64,000 nucleotides of DNA from contig JAVTVX010000020.1 in assembly GCA_033439265.1 (NCBI GenBank), positions 1,369,001 to 1,433,000 on the forward strand. The letters run 5' to 3'. A program made the translations under genes and the position numbers. Source of the DNA: Dillenia suffruticosa. Lineage: Eukaryota; Streptophyta; Magnoliopsida; Dilleniales; Dilleniaceae. Each line of letters begins with the position of its first letter. Positions within the stretch are counted from its first letter, which is position 1. This document shows positions 1 through 12,852 of this stretch, in pieces. Under the pieces are notes generated by a model, which was not told where the DNA came from, did not search any database, and was given only the letters and a program-made list of their open reading frames with translations.

Positions 1-185
1 CAATAACCTAAAGAAAAAACCCTAAATGGGAAAAAGAAAACCAAAATCCAACAGTCTTGTGCAATGCTCTACCATTTAACAAGAAAAAAACCATCAACTG
101 AATCGCATATGACCATTGAACAACACTGAGTGGAGAGACGAGAATACTAGGAAGAAACCCTAAAATGAGGGAATAGGAGGCTCAC

Positions 186-284
186 CGTAGGGAAAGTGTT
201 GCTAGTGTATGAGATCAGCATACAAGTTTTACCGACGGCACCATCGCCGACGGTGACGCACTTTATGAACCTCGAAGCGCTCAT
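186..284 (-). CDS. ROP: ROP/RAC small GTPase, first coding exon (gene continues beyond the left edge)
   Basis: Read on the minus strand, the ATG at 284-282 opens 33 codons beginning [20 protein letters not shown], followed by [13 protein letters not shown]. This is the N-terminus of plant Rho-type GTPases (ROP1-ROP6 group). It holds the P-loop GDGAVGKT at residues 13-20, which binds the GTP phosphates. The exon ends in ACG followed by a GTGAG donor at 185-181, a usual first-intron position in ROP genes; 1-185 is the start of that intron. Switch I, switch II and the C-terminal lipidation motif lie outside the window. ROPs are membrane-anchored molecular switches that steer polar growth and the cytoskeleton through effectors such as RIC proteins. 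The S-Y-T-S-N-T run and MSAS start argue against the ROP9-11 type, which has C-Y-T-S-N-K. The exact paralogue cannot be told from 33 residues. Confidence 0.93.
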
Positions 285-600
285 TTCCCCCGGCGAAGTA
301 GCAGATCCCTCACTCTCCTCCGATCACCGAAACCAAAGCCACATACACTCAAACTCCAACTCTTCTTCTACTACTTCGTGTATTCTCGCTCTTCAAAAAC
401 TCATCTGCTAATCGAAGAAGAAAAACTCGAACCACATTTCACTGACAAAACCCTAGCATTGCGTCAAACAATAAAATCAAGAAGTCATCGCAAATGTCGT
501 AGTAACTGTAACGCAGACTACGAAGAGAGAGAGAGAGAGAGAGAAGAGACCTGAGGACTAGGGAAGAGCAGAAATACCGGTTGAAGCCTCAGCTGACCTA
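285..600 (-). promoter_or_regulatory. ROP 5' leader and proximal promoter
   Basis: This is the upstream side of the ROP start on the minus strand. No long coding frame is present. It contains a (GA)n run at about 524-544, which would be a CU-rich stretch in the transcript if it lies in the 5' UTR, as is common in plant leaders. Transcription start and any leader intron cannot be fixed from sequence alone. Confidence 0.45.
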
Positions 601-2424
601 GCAAAAACCTTTTCCCAGCTGTCGTCCAACACCCATACACCATATAGACCATTGACCTTACCGCCTTCTCTACCGTGACTTGTTCTTTTTCCTAATTTTA
701 CTCTTTTTCTAATCCTCCTTTATTTTTATTTTTATTTTTTCTCTCTTAAAGTTCTTTTCTATTTTTTATTTAGGAAGCTTAATAATCAGGCAAGATGCGT
801 GAGTGACACTCATGTCTTCATCTGGACATAATTGTCATTAATACAATCTTTTTCAATCGAGTAGCTAACTATTGAAAAATATCTTCGAATTGCATGGTTG
901 AGGTGAGATGGTTCGAAGCAAGCACTCCGTTCTGCAAAACTATTCTAAAGCTCATTCAAATACCCTTTTTTTTTTTTTTCTATCATAACTTAATCATTAT
1001 CCATTATTTAAGATTTTATTATTACTAATATTAATCAACAGTTACACAACTCACTTTTATAAAGAATAAATCTCTTTACATTATTTTTCTCAAATTCAAA
1101 TATCATTTGTGCTCTACTTTTGCATTTACTTTAAAAATTTAAATTCATGATTTCATCTCTCTCTCTTCTTTGAACGTGGCTTTGTGGCTACCAACACCAT
1201 ATCCTCTTCTGTTACGTTCGCTTGAACAAATCTGTCATGCTCGCAAGGTTCATACAAGGAATAGAGTCATTTTGTATCACCAAAAGCATAAAACAAAAGA
1301 ATGAAGATTTGTGGGGTTGGTATAAATTGTTTAGTCTCTAGAAAATTACACAAGTTGGGGTTTAATTCTTTTCTCCTACACAAATGAAACGATTACCTTA
1401 GATGGCAAACCGGATGGCACTTGTCTTGAATTGCAAATCAGGACCAGCCACCGATTCAGACCTCTCAACTTGTACGGATATCCACAGCGTCTTCATGGGT
1501 TGTGGGGATAAGGATCGAGCAATTTGACCCACTAGGCTGGCCAATAAATTGTTGGGCCCGTCCAAGGTTTCAATTTTGGCTATGGCTTCACCGACAGGTT
1601 ATACTGACGTAGACTCTCAAGGAAATATTTAAAAAAAAAAAAAAAAAAAAAATCGTACCTCCTCCGATTTTGATTTCATAAATTAGCTCCCGTGATTTTA
1701 ATTCACCAACAGTTTCGCAAAACTATATGCATGGGTTTGTTAAATAAATATGTTACCGTTCAAATTAAATAATTTTTACAAGGTGAGAGTCTATTGGGTA
1801 ATATTTAAATATAATATTCAAACATTTAAATACATTGATTTAAATTTTTGAATTAAATATATATAATTAATGTAAATTTAGTTTTTATAATATAGTTATT
1901 CATTAATAGTTTTCCAAGACTGTACACATGGTTCCGTTAGATAAATATTTTCGCCACTCAAATTAAATAACTTTGAATAGGTAAAAACCTATACAGTAAT
2001 ATTTTGAAATAATATTCAGACATAATGATTTAAAAAATAGGAACTGTTAAATTTATGAAGATGTAGATAAAGGGGAATTTCTCAAATTCTCCGAAACCAA
2101 AAGGCCAAGGGCTGATGGTCCACTGCTCATCAAAATTTGGTTGGCATGAGATGAAATTCCAAGGAATGTTTGATATGATAATCTGTGTTTTTGGGTGATA
2201 TGAATCCGCCAAATTATGAATGGCAGGTCATAAAGTACACGTCATATTCTCCTGGGGGGAGAGCACATGCGTTTGAGAAGAGCCCAATGCCAAACCCATG
2301 TGCTGTGCTGTTGGTGGCCAACTCTTTCATCCATGTCTCTTCTACTCTGTTTTCTTCTAATTACAAACTTGCCATTTTGCTCTTTTATTATATAGTCTAA
2401 CAAAATTCTTCGTGAAATCAACTC

Positions 2425-2522
2425 AAACTTTTTTTTTTTTTTTTTACATTGAGATTTGAATCAGAAATCATCGAGTTGACGAAAGAGATTGTGATCACTA
2501 GACTATTCTCTTGAGAACTCAA
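2425..2522 (-). repeat. Short SINE-like repeat, family B
   Basis: Read on the minus strand it has the core AGTCTAGTGATCACAATCTC, then ATGATTTCTGATTCAAAT and a poly(A) tail (the T run at about 2431-2446). The same order of motifs and the A tail occur at 12764-12852, 38003-38082 and 41389-41480. The TTCAAAT stretch resembles an RNA polymerase III box B. Family name unknown; relationship seen by eye. Confidence 0.5.
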
Positions 2523-2689
2523 TTCAAACTTCGATATAGATAGAATGTAGGGACCATTTTTTTTTTCCAATTGATGATACATGGTCAGAACGGCCCAAAT
2601 TGTATTGAACTCATAATTAACCCAGAATTACTCCATTCTTTCCTTTTTTTGGTGTTATACCAACATATATCTGGAATCATATTCTGACT

Positions 2690-3560
2690 AATTCAGTTCG
2701 GGACTTGTAGTGGCCTATTAAGGAATTACCCTTCCAACGTAATTTTTTCCATACCCAAGCCGCGAGTCGAATTCAGAAACTTGGTTAAGAGATCTAATGT
2801 CACATCTCACTAGACGAACTGTCCATTGATAATTACTCCCTTGCTCGTTTAGTCGATAATCACCCGATCAATCAACCGTTTAATCTGAAAGGCCCGTTAT
2901 TGCTACAAGGCCTTAAATCCTTCGGGCCCCTAACACATGAGATATATTGACTAAAACGTGTCATCAATACAAGATTTATCTTTCAGTTGGTGGACACGAC
3001 ACATACCTACTCGGTATTCACTGACCAAGCCCTTAATCGATAGATAGTTGCCTAATCGCAACACCTCCTCGGTGTCTGGTAATCATCATTTGACCCTATG
3101 AGTATGAGGTAATCTTCCATAAATGGAAAAGAGATTCCCGATCACAGAAAGAAATTTCTACCATCCATCAAACTTTCTTAATCGACAGCATTTAAAATCT
3201 TTTGGATTCCTCACTTCGTAATCCCAATAATCTCGAGAATCTTTCATAAGATAATTAAGGTTTTAGCGCCCTACATACACACGTCTTTCTCACAAGATAA
3301 TTATATATATATCTCGTGAAGTCAATTAAAAGAAGATATGTAGATTTTCTCACTTACGATCATACATTTTCGACATAACAAGTTTTTTTCAGTTTATTTT
3401 TCTTTTCTTTTGAAAATCATTCTCTAAATTGAACGTTAGAATCTCACCGTTGGAGCATCCTCTAACGATTTGTTGTAGGTCATATCCATTAGAGCAACCA
3501 AATTGCTGAACAATTCTATTCGAATTAATAGAATTATTATCTATGAAGTCAAACTATCCT
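2690..3560 (+). mobile_element. Possible decayed solo LTR (Ty3/gypsy-like)
   Basis: This stretch lacks coding frames but ends in a segment (about 3420-3490) whose layout, TTGAACGTTAGAATCTCACC then GTTGGAGCATCC and TTGTTGTAGG, resembles the R-U5 end of many plant gypsy LTRs (a 'tgagcgt...ggag...tgcagg' pattern). A TATA-like run (ATATATATAT) lies upstream at about 3303-3313. I could not define TG/CA ends, a target-site duplication or a second LTR. The limits are rough and the call is an inference. Confidence 0.3.
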
Positions 3561-4964
3561 CCAACACCAATACCCTTTTCTTTTCCTTTAATCTTTTAAG
3601 CACACACCTGCCACGGTTTTTCAAATTAGCAAAAGGTGTGGCCGATGAACAACCATTTGCTAATCCAATCAAGTAGAGTTAGGTCATTGATATTTTTACT
3701 ATTTTTTAAATGAGTATAAAAAATAGATCATAGCATCTTGATTAAAATACTGACTCATCTAAAAATATCGGTCTGATCTTGTCTATCTCATAACATATTG
3801 ATGAAGTGCATGATAATTTATTTGTATTGAACAATTTAAAATTTATTTAGTTTTGAATATTTAAGTTAAAATTTATTATTTTTATTTTAAATTATTATTT
3901 TGAATTTTAGTATGCAAATGCATTTACATATATAGTTTATTTTTTATTATATATAAAAATTCAGCATGGTACGCCAAAAAATTTCCTAACCAAGAAATTT
4001 TCAGTCAATAACAAAACCTGTGTGAGCCGACAGCCGATGAAGTATTGACAATGGGACCATGGGTTCGCTCCTAAATTCTGTGTTGTGACGGTGACGGTCT
4101 CGCTTCAGTTGTCAGACGGCATAAAGAGAAAGATCATGTGAGAGTCCACATTTATGATGATGATATAATGTGACATGCTTGTGCTTTTGACAAGACCATA
4201 ACTACAGGTTTTGTTCGTTTCCTATCTGGATTCATGGCTTGAGTCCTCAATGTCCTCACAATTTTGAATATTGCAAATGGAAGAGATTTAAAATAGGAAG
4301 CAAGACAAGGCCTGTGATGTCCTTAAGTGCCTTTAGGCTTGAGCTAGGCTCGTGTTTTTGGATTCTTTGCGGTGATTTCCTGAAGCATAGTCAGCTGAAA
4401 TCGTCATCTGTTGTGTTTGTGTCTGCCTGGATTCTCTAAAACAAAAGATTAGATGTTGGGATGAGCTTATCCCACCCATACCATGGTCGTATATCTATGT
4501 TGCAACTCTAGGGGTTTTATATTTTTGACACTTCTAAGATATATGTATATGTATATGTATATATATATTAGTAGCACATTAGTAGATTTTGTGAAGAAAA
4601 CAGAAACTTGACTACAGAGCTCCGGTTGAGAGACCACCATAGAATGCTAATTAGTGATGGCACTCTCAATATTTCAAAGTATAACAACGAGGGATATGAT
4701 AGTGGAGATCCATTAATCAGTAGTATAACTATTACAAGTGGATTGCCAGGAAAAAAACCAGCAGCAATTTTTATTAACATTTGCTTTTGACTATAGCTTC
4801 AATTATAGAGGATACAAATTCAAAGACACATTAGGCAGCACCCAGATAACCTAGGAAACACATCAACCTTTGCAAAATGAATATAATGCTTAGCCTTAAG
4901 GAATGCATATTTTCGATCAGAAGCAAGAACTTTGTAATATAAGCTGCAAATCAGAGTTTCCTAA

Positions 4965-7900
4965 CTAAGAACTTGTGCTCACTTTCTCTTGTTGCAGACT
5001 AATTAATTGTGCATATGCACTGCCTGGCCTAGCAACAAGCTGCTCATGGCTTCCAATTTCAACAACTTTCCCATCTTGCAGAACAGCAATATTATCTGCA
5101 TCACGAATAGTTGACAACCTATGTGCCACCAAAATTGTTGACCGGCCTTCCATTAGGTTTTCTAGAGCTTCTTGGACTAGTTTCTCAGAGGCTGTGTCTA
5201 AAGCACTCGTTGCTTCATCTAGAAGAAGAATTGATGGGTCTTTTAGTATTGCTCTAGCAATGGCAACCCTCTGCTTCTGTCCTCCAGATAGTTGACTTCC
5301 TCGGTCACCAACATGGGTCTGATATCCTTCAGGCATCCTGCTAATGAAACCATGAGCATTTGCGGCTCTTGCAGCTTTCATTATCTCAATTTCTGATGCC
5401 TCTTCCTTCCCATACCTGATATTCTCATATATTGTGGTAGAAAACAATGCAGGCTCTTGTTGGACTAGACCTATTTTCAGCCTGAGTGACCTAAGGTTGA
5501 AATGTCTAATATCATTTCCATCAATGAGAATTGTCCCGGAAGTGGGGTCGTAGAATCTCAGGATCAGTGATATTACAGAACTCTTCCCTGATCCACTTTG
5601 GCCCACAATTGCAAGACTGTTTCCAGCCAAAATTGTAAGATTCAAATCCTTAAAAATCCTAATATCAGGTCTCAAAGGGTAACTGAAACTCACATTCCGG
5701 AATTCAATTTCTCCTTTGATTTCATTTGCCAGCTCTGCTGTGGGATTGTCCGAATTTATTGCTGTTTCTCTTCGAAGTATGGCAAAAACTGACCCCAGTG
5801 CATGCGTTCCCTTAACAATGTCAGGTGTGAGAGCAAGTGTTTCTGATACGGCCAATGCAGTGATGATCAAAACCATGAAAGACTTGATGGTATCTCCAAA
5901 GTTTGACTCTTTATGCTTGACTAATATTGAAGCATACCAAAGCCCAAGTGCATAGGAGCAGAAAGCAAAAAGCTGAGATATACCATAGCAGAACCCTGAT
6001 ATATGGCCACGAACAAGTGCTTGCCTGTTAGGCTTGTCCAATTCACAAGAAAACTGGCTTGAAATTCGGTTTTCAGCACCAAATGCAGCAACTGTTCTGA
6101 TGTTTGTAATTGCTTCACGTGCCACAGAAGTAGCTCGAGAGTAGGCATGAGAATAATCCCCTCCAAAGCCCTTCAAAAAGTGTTGCTGCATATACATAAC
6201 AGGCAGACAAAGATAAGCAGGATAAAAGGGAAACAACTCCGAAACAAATTAAAACTATGTACCACATTTATCTCTTATGGGAGTTCTGAGACACACCTCA
6301 GCTATGGAAGCTGCAATGAGAACAGGGAAAGTTGCAAAGACAACAGATGCCACACGCCAACATAATGTGAAGGCAATGACAAATGCTGTAACAGTCAATG
6401 CTATATTATGAACTATTGAGGACAGACGGTCAGCAAGGGCACTTCGAACTAATGTTGCATCTGCTGCTAAAGCTGACAAGAGTGAGCCGGTGCTATTTGC
6501 TTCTAAATCAAACCATCCAACCTCATTCATGAGAATAGCTGCAATTTAAGGGCAAGAGGGAAACCTAAAACTGATCAGGAGTGAAAATTCAAACAATTAT
6601 CCAGTCTATAGTCTATCATCCACTAGTATCTTACAGAGCTATCATGAATAACACATTCCAAAGTTTGAATAAAGTTATGAGGTCGATTCTAATCTTTGTA
6701 AACCATAGAAAGGCACCTGAAAACATTGACAAGCGAACACGTGCAGTAAGGCACTCTCCCATCAATGTGTAGAAATAATGCTGAAATAGATAAATCGGCA
6801 CAGTGATAACAGCAAGTCCAACAAATATGAGAGATACCCTTCTGACTTCTTCTCTGATATAAGAATCATCCTTAGAAAAGAACACTGTAAGCATGTGGGT
6901 AATCCCAAGAGCAAATAAAGGAGCTTGCATTCCAGCCAATGTTGCTCCAACTGACCCAAGCACTGCAAAGGGCCATTCTGGTGCATTTAGCTTAATTAGT
7001 TCCAATATCGATGGTGTTGGACCATAACTTTCTGAAGCAATGTTTTGGCCACTTGGCTGCAATTGTATTGCTGTCGGTTCTAGCTCTTCTTTATGGGTTT
7101 GGCTCTGGGGCACTTCTATTAATCTAGGAAGCCCAGAAGACCCATTGCTGTTGCAATTGCTTGGAGACTGGATGGGTTCTGTCACTTGTAATCTAACCAG
7201 ATTTGAATACTCTCCTTCCTTGGAAATCAATTCTGAATGTGTCCCACATTCAACTACCTGGCCATTTTTCAAGACAATGATTGTGTTGACATCTCGAATG
7301 GTGGATAATCTGTGTGCAACAATTATTGTAGTCCGACTAGACATTATTGCATCTAAAGCCTGCTGAACAACTAATTCAGATTCTGCATCTAAAGCACTTG
7401 TGGCCTCATCCAGAAGCAATATCTTTGGGTTTCTCAGTACTGCTCTAGCAATGGCAATTCTCTGTTTTTGTCCACCAGAAAGCTGAGTTCCTCCCTCTCC
7501 CACCTTGATTTAACAAACTGTCAAACATTAAACTTGAGAAAGGGGACAAATGCTGGGAGGTTAAGTATATCATAAATTCTAAATATAAAGCGCTGCTTGA
7601 TAAAAAAATATTATAAAAAGAATTAAAAGTGGGGGGACACCAAGTAAGGCTTATTGTTCTGTCAAGAAACACAAGCAGATCAAATTCAGAGCAACATGGT
7701 GCATGATGTGCCAAAAATCTAATAGATAATTCAGTCACACCAATTTTTATACTAATACACAATTATCCAAGTGAAATCAAGGGAAGAAACCTAAGATGGT
7801 TGCAATCTATGTTAGAGATCAATTAGCAAACTTGACATATTGATTTCCTTCTATGACAAGAGATGATGGGACCTATTCAACCAGAACAATGTTGAAGAAA

Positions 7901-10900
7901 GGTTTGTTTGAGTGAATAGAAAATTTTAAGTACCAAATTATAAGTAACAAAAAACATCCTTATTGATTTCTTTTTGGGGCAAGAAATGATTATTCGCCTG
8001 GACTATATTGAGAAGTTGACAACCCAGAGCACCACACTATAAGAAACCAAAAACACCCTTTCAGTTTATTACTATATAAAACAATGAACAAATTAGTGCA
8101 TATTGGTACCAAGAACCTTTCAAATAATGGTGGGCAGATGGGTAACCAGGGGAGACAAAAGCCAGGCCACCCAAAATCCTATACATATCCAAGTATTGAC
8201 AAAATTGGTTCCCATTCTCTCTCTAATATTTCCCATTCATATGACACCTTCAAGTACATGCTCTGTGTATGTGTATCATCCTCCCTAATAGCCAGTGGGA
8301 AGCACAATTTGCTGACACATAATGAGACTTACCTGTGTATAATAACCGTCGGGTAGACCCTGCACAAAGGAATGTGCATTTGCTGCTTTGGCAGCTTCTA
8401 TTATCTGATCCATATCTGCATCTTCTCTCCCATATAGAATGTTACCAGCAATCGATGTTGCAAATAAGGCCGGCTCTTGACTTACCAAGCCCATCTGCCC
8501 CCTTAGCCATTTTAACTGGAGATGCTTTAAGTCGTGCCCATCCAACATCACTTTCCCTGGTGAAGGCAATGCATATGCTATAAAATATGTCTGTTTAGGT
8601 GGGAAAGTAGTTCTACCAGGATGGAAATACATACCTGAGGATGGGTCATAGAATCGTTGAACCAAGGATACGATAGTGCTCTTTCCTGAACCACTTGGTC
8701 CAACAACTGCAAAACTCTTTCCGGCACTAACTGTAAAATTCAGATTATCAAAAATCGTATCATCTGGTCGTGAGGGATATGCAAAGCTGACTTGAGAAAA
8801 CTCAATTTGCCCAATCACTATAGGTAGCACCATTCCGGTGTCTGAAGTTTTTGAAAGGCCAGAGTCAGTTTCAATCATGCTAATGATGTTTCCAACAGCA
8901 GCTCTTCCCTTAGCAATGGCACCTAGGTTTGGAGCAGCTTGACCCAGAGCACTACAAATAAGAAAAATCTGATTCTTAAGGATACAAAATTTATAAAGCA
9001 CCAAACCATGCCGTTTGACTTTGAATGAACTTACAATCCACTGAAGATGACATTGATAATTGTTGTGAAGGCTTTTCCTCCATTGGTGACTCCATGCCTC
9101 ACTAGTATGCTTGCATACCAGAGAAGTAATGCCCAAGCACAGAACAACAGTCCAAATGTGAAGCCAACACCAATGCCTTTCGCAAACCCAGTTCTCTTCC
9201 CCAATTTGAGAGCATTGTTTAGTGAACTCGAGTATTCTGCAACTGCTCTTTCTTCTCCCACATATGAGTATACAGTACGGACTTGTGAAATTATCTAAGC
9301 CACAAAATAGAACAAATCATATCCATTGCAGGTAAAAATCAACTCCATGTCAATTAAATGACCGTTGGATTCTATTGCACAGGCAGGGATATTTGGTAAA
9401 AAGCATGTACAATCCAGATTGTGGACCCTCAAACTTCCAAATACATCATAAGCTAACTAAGAAGCTAAATCAGTAATTGAAGGGACTGCCAAAACAGTTT
9501 CTATATAAATGACTTGAGAAGAAGCATCTTCATTGCAAGTATTCTACCTGTAACAATGTATGCAGGTAGGAAGGATGGGAATATCTGAAGGCCTTTGTCC
9601 TCCAATTAGTTGGTAAACTGCCTCGAAATGCTTTATATTATGAGGTTCCGCATTACAGCTGATCAATTAATTTAAGGCAGGATGGAGATGCAACAAATTT
9701 TCTAGTTTTGTAGAAATAGCTATCTAAAATTGTTTGAGAGAAACTACAAGAGCCATGATCAAGCTTAGTTTCAAGTTGAAACAGTCTAGCTTTTACCTCT
9801 TCTGCAACCTTCCCAGCTTCAGCATAAGCAGCCTCGCCTTTTTCTGATATGGTAGATATAATAACAGTATAAGCTCCACCCGCAACAGCTATCAATGGAA
9901 CAACTGCCAGGGTCAGCAAAGTAAGTTGCCAAACTGATGTAAACCCCACTGCGAATCCAACAAAGAATTGGCAAAGATAACGCAAAGCATGGCCCATCTG
10001 TATGAAAAGTAGACAAAAGCAAAAGTAACTTATTTCTTTATGAAATCAAGACATCCCATGATTTTTTTTTCATTTTTTTCCCTCGTGTGCTCATCTACCT
10101 TGTCCCCTATTGCATCCTGCACCAGAATTGCATCACTTGAGATGCGGAACAAGATATTTTCATCTCTGGCTTCAGTGTCAAAGAAACTTATGTCTTTTCT
10201 AAGGACTGATTGAAGATACTTCAATCGCAAACGAGCTGTTTGCCTCTCCCCAGTTTGCATCCAAAATGCGACTCCTGAACAGCATATATGAGCAATCATC
10301 AGAACCAACCTAAACATATATTGAGCTCAAGTTCAGAACTTACCCATCCATGCTGAGGCAAAGATGGAAAGTCCTAGATAAATTAAATCCAAAGCATGCT
10401 GCAAAAGTAAAAAGGTTTTATAAAGATCAGTCTGTATTTCCACAAGTCCTTTTTCCCCAATAAATATAGAAACACAACAATTGTGAACAAACCAAATGGT
10501 TAGTGCCAAACACTCAACAGTCCAAATGTTCCTGACCCGCTAATTACTCAGAAAGATGAACATCGAATTGAACTATGCAAAATTTTCCCGAGGAACATCT
10601 CACTACCAAACGAGCTAGTCAGCTTGGCCTTCACATAGCTGCATGGGCAACCTCTTTTTTGACATTCATACAATGTGCAATCTTTGCAATAATAATTTCT
10701 TCCTGAATTTGTTGACAAGGGCCCTTCTAGCCCCCTCCGAAGAGTTTTGTTTTGAGTGATGAGCAAGTGATCACTTAACTGACCCTTGACCACCCCCAAT
10801 TTTGTGTAATCCTCTATGCTATCTCAGTATCATGAGATGCTCCTTGAATTGCCACCATTTTGTTTATTGATAACAAAAATTTTCATTGGAGAACAGGGAA

Positions 10901-11258
10901 TAGTCAACAAATTTCCAAAAGCATCTAACGAGATCACAGTTCCAAGCCTTTTTTTGGGGGGGAGGGGGGGCGGGGGGAGTTAAAATACCTTGGAAACCTC
11001 AGAAGACAACCTATGAGGATAAGAAGCGAAGTGACCCAGAGAATTAATCATGCGACCAAACAAGATGAAAAACACAGGTAGCGCAGCACCGTGCATGCAA
11101 GCCCCAATGCTTCCAAACAACATTAACATATAATCCACTGTATCAGCAGCAGCAAATAGCCTAAAGAAGGAAGCTTTTTGTTTCCTTCTTGAACTTGGCA
11201 TCTGTTCCTTTTCCTTAAGTTGGTTCCGGTCTGGACTCTGGTTCGAGGCCATTTCCAT
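4965..11258 (-). CDS. ABCB14: ABC transporter B family member, ABCB13/ABCB14-like (MDR/P-glycoprotein type), 10 exons
   Basis: Full-length half-by-half exporter. Ten exons join in phase: 11258-10989, 10398-10344, 10274-10099, 9997-9797, 9294-9035, 8951-8635, 8556-8333, 7503-6717, 6538-6297, 6185-4965, giving 1250 aa against about 1247 for Arabidopsis ABCB14. All introns are GT-AG. Order: TMD1, NBD1 (Walker [10 protein letters not shown] 405-413, LSGGQ 509-513, Walker B ILLLDEA 529-535), a Ser/Gln-rich linker, TMD2, NBD2 (Walker [10 protein letters not shown] 1039-1047, LSGGQ 1143-1147, ILLLDEA near 1163). Both nucleotide sites look catalytically complete. Family members sit in the plasma membrane; ABCB14 has been linked to malate import in guard cells and ABCB13/14 to auxin movement, but the substrate here cannot be read from sequence. 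The start MEMASNQ (11258) is used; a second Met lies two codons on. The upstream TTG codon at 11267 is not a plausible start. ABCB13 and ABCB14 cannot be told apart here. Confidence 0.95.
10956..10979. repeat. G/C homopolymer-rich tract inside ABCB intron 1
   Basis: The plus strand shows runs of G interrupted by single A and C bases. On the transcribed sense (minus strand) this is a C tract beginning about 9 bases after the intron 1 donor at 10988-10987. The plus strand could form a quadruplex. Length is likely variable. Confidence 0.6.
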
Positions 11259-11271
11259 TGCAGACAAAGCT

Positions 11272-11294
11272 AGAGAGAGAGAGAGAGAGAGAGA
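11272..11294. repeat. (GA)n microsatellite in the ABCB 5' leader
   Basis: A run of GA repeats ends about 14 bases upstream of the ABCB start codon, so the transcript carries a CU run just before the AUG. It is the only simple repeat close enough to this start to affect translation. Confidence 0.75.
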
Positions 11295-11460
11295 AAGCAG
11301 CTAGAAAACAATAGTGGACATGGGGGTTTCGTGGTTGAAATAGTGCTTTCCCGCCAATAAATGTGAAAGGAAATTGGTTGGGCCAACTACCAAAGATCCA
11401 GATCTTTTACTTGTTGCTCCTAATAATGTCTACTAATGTTCTCGCCAGACCTACGTTAGA

Positions 11461-11518
11461 AGCCTATCTTCTCTGTTCACTTCCAAATGCCTATCTTCTC
11501 TGTTCACTTCCAAATGCA
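11461..11518. repeat. Two-copy 27-bp direct repeat
   Basis: The unit beginning CCTATCTTCTCTGTTCACTT and ending CCAAATG occurs twice in tandem upstream of ABCB. The copies appear identical, so this is a recent slippage or duplication. No function visible. Confidence 0.7.
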
Positions 11519-11679
11519 CTTTGCCTCTTTGGACCCTTCATATTAAATCGACCATCATTGCGTGGGGGCAAACATTGTATCATTTTCACAAACAGTTTTC
11601 TATAAAAGCGAACAAAATTGAAGCCACCCCCCACTTTACTTTCACATGAAAGATGCAAAAATGGTCACGCTCCTACACA

Positions 11680-11687
11680 TTTATATA
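11680..11687 (-). promoter_or_regulatory. Candidate TATA box for ABCB
   Basis: The minus strand reads TATATAAA about 420 bases upstream of the ABCB ATG. It would imply a leader of roughly 390 bases. Such AT words are frequent here, so this is only a candidate. Confidence 0.25.
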
Positions 11688-12763
11688 CAAGAAAATTATA
11701 TTTTTCCAACGGTGAACAAAAAAGAGACTGCTGCGAAATCATGGGTTGTCCATGTCCTTTCTTTAGGACCTCTTTTTCCCAGAGGACGATGATGTGAAGT
11801 GAAATGCGCAGCGTGACGATGAGTGAGAGAAAAAAAAAAGACAGTTTAGAAGCCAATTGTGGCCCAGCATTGTCACATGTTTGATGTACCCATTTAAAGA
11901 GAAAATAAGAGGAACGCCTATTAGCAGCTTCTGCATTGATTGCTGTCAATTTTGAGTTGGAGGTGTCTTCATCAACGGGACATCTACTGCTTTGGCTGGC
12001 CACTAAGTGTTTACCCCAAAGTAAGGGAAATTCCCATCTTACACAACGAGTCTATAGTTATGGAATTCATTCTACGATGAGAATCGATACCAGTGGAAAT
12101 GGTAATAATTTTTCATGACAATTTTTTATTAAGATGACGAACAATTAGGTCGATTAATAAGAATTAAATAAAAAAGGTACAAAACTACTTGGTAACAATC
12201 ACATGACAGCCAAACAAACAAATGCAAGTTGGAAACATTGCACGGACCAATGAGATAACAAAGTGTTGGTCCAGAGAAGAGAAGCCACTCTAGCAAAGCA
12301 GGAGAAGGAAAGATGCACCATTCCGAACTAAGGAATCAAGGAGAAATCAACAGGGTTGCTTGTTGTCAGGACGAACGTCTCACTAAAATGTCCCAAAAGG
12401 ACAAATGAAAGGGATAGCCTTAGGGAAAGAAAGAAACTCTTTGGCAAACAGGGTTTGGTGCGGCATTAAATTTTGCCAACTTTCGGACAGCTAGCTAGTT
12501 TTCTTATATGAACCTTGATAAATTTAGGCTAATTAATGGTTTTGGTATTTTCATTTTCACCGACTTTTTGGATTTCCGACACATTTCTTGATTGCAATTT
12601 GAGAAATAATATGGGATTTAAAATCAAAAAAAAAAAATTTATGAAACAACCCGTTCATTTATCAAGGTTATAATTACAATGAAAATTTCTTGAACGATCG
12701 GTTCCGATCGTATGTGGTTCAAGAATTTCTCAACACCATCGACTAATTAACATTCAACAACGT

Positions 12764-12852
12764 CCAAGGGATAGTCTAATAGTTATAATTCTCTCTCATA
12801 ATCTGATAATTTCAAGTTTGAATTCTTATGTAATAAAATAATAAAAAAAAAA
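12764..12852 (+). repeat. Short SINE-like repeat, family B
   Basis: Motif order GGGATAGTCTAATAGTTATA, then TAATTTCAAGTTTGAATTC and an A-rich tail matches the copies at 2425-2522, 38003-38082 and 41389-41480. AGTTTGAATTC is box-B-like. Confidence 0.5.

Larger units (their letters stand above)
601..4964. other. Intergenic region between ROP and ABCB genes
   Basis: AT-rich DNA with no convincing coding exon. The open frames here are short, unsupported by homology and start mid-repeat. It contains a poly(A) run near 1630-1651, a short SINE-like element (2425-2522), a possible decayed LTR (about 2690-3560) and very AT-rich DNA at 3780-3960. The right end, about 4560-4964, probably includes the 3' UTR of the ABCB gene. 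Confidence 0.6.

Noticed and set aside
11665-12003. Minus frame of 112 codons
   Set aside because: It opens with GTG, not ATG, and has no family match or splice context; the second half is just hydrophobic low-complexity text.
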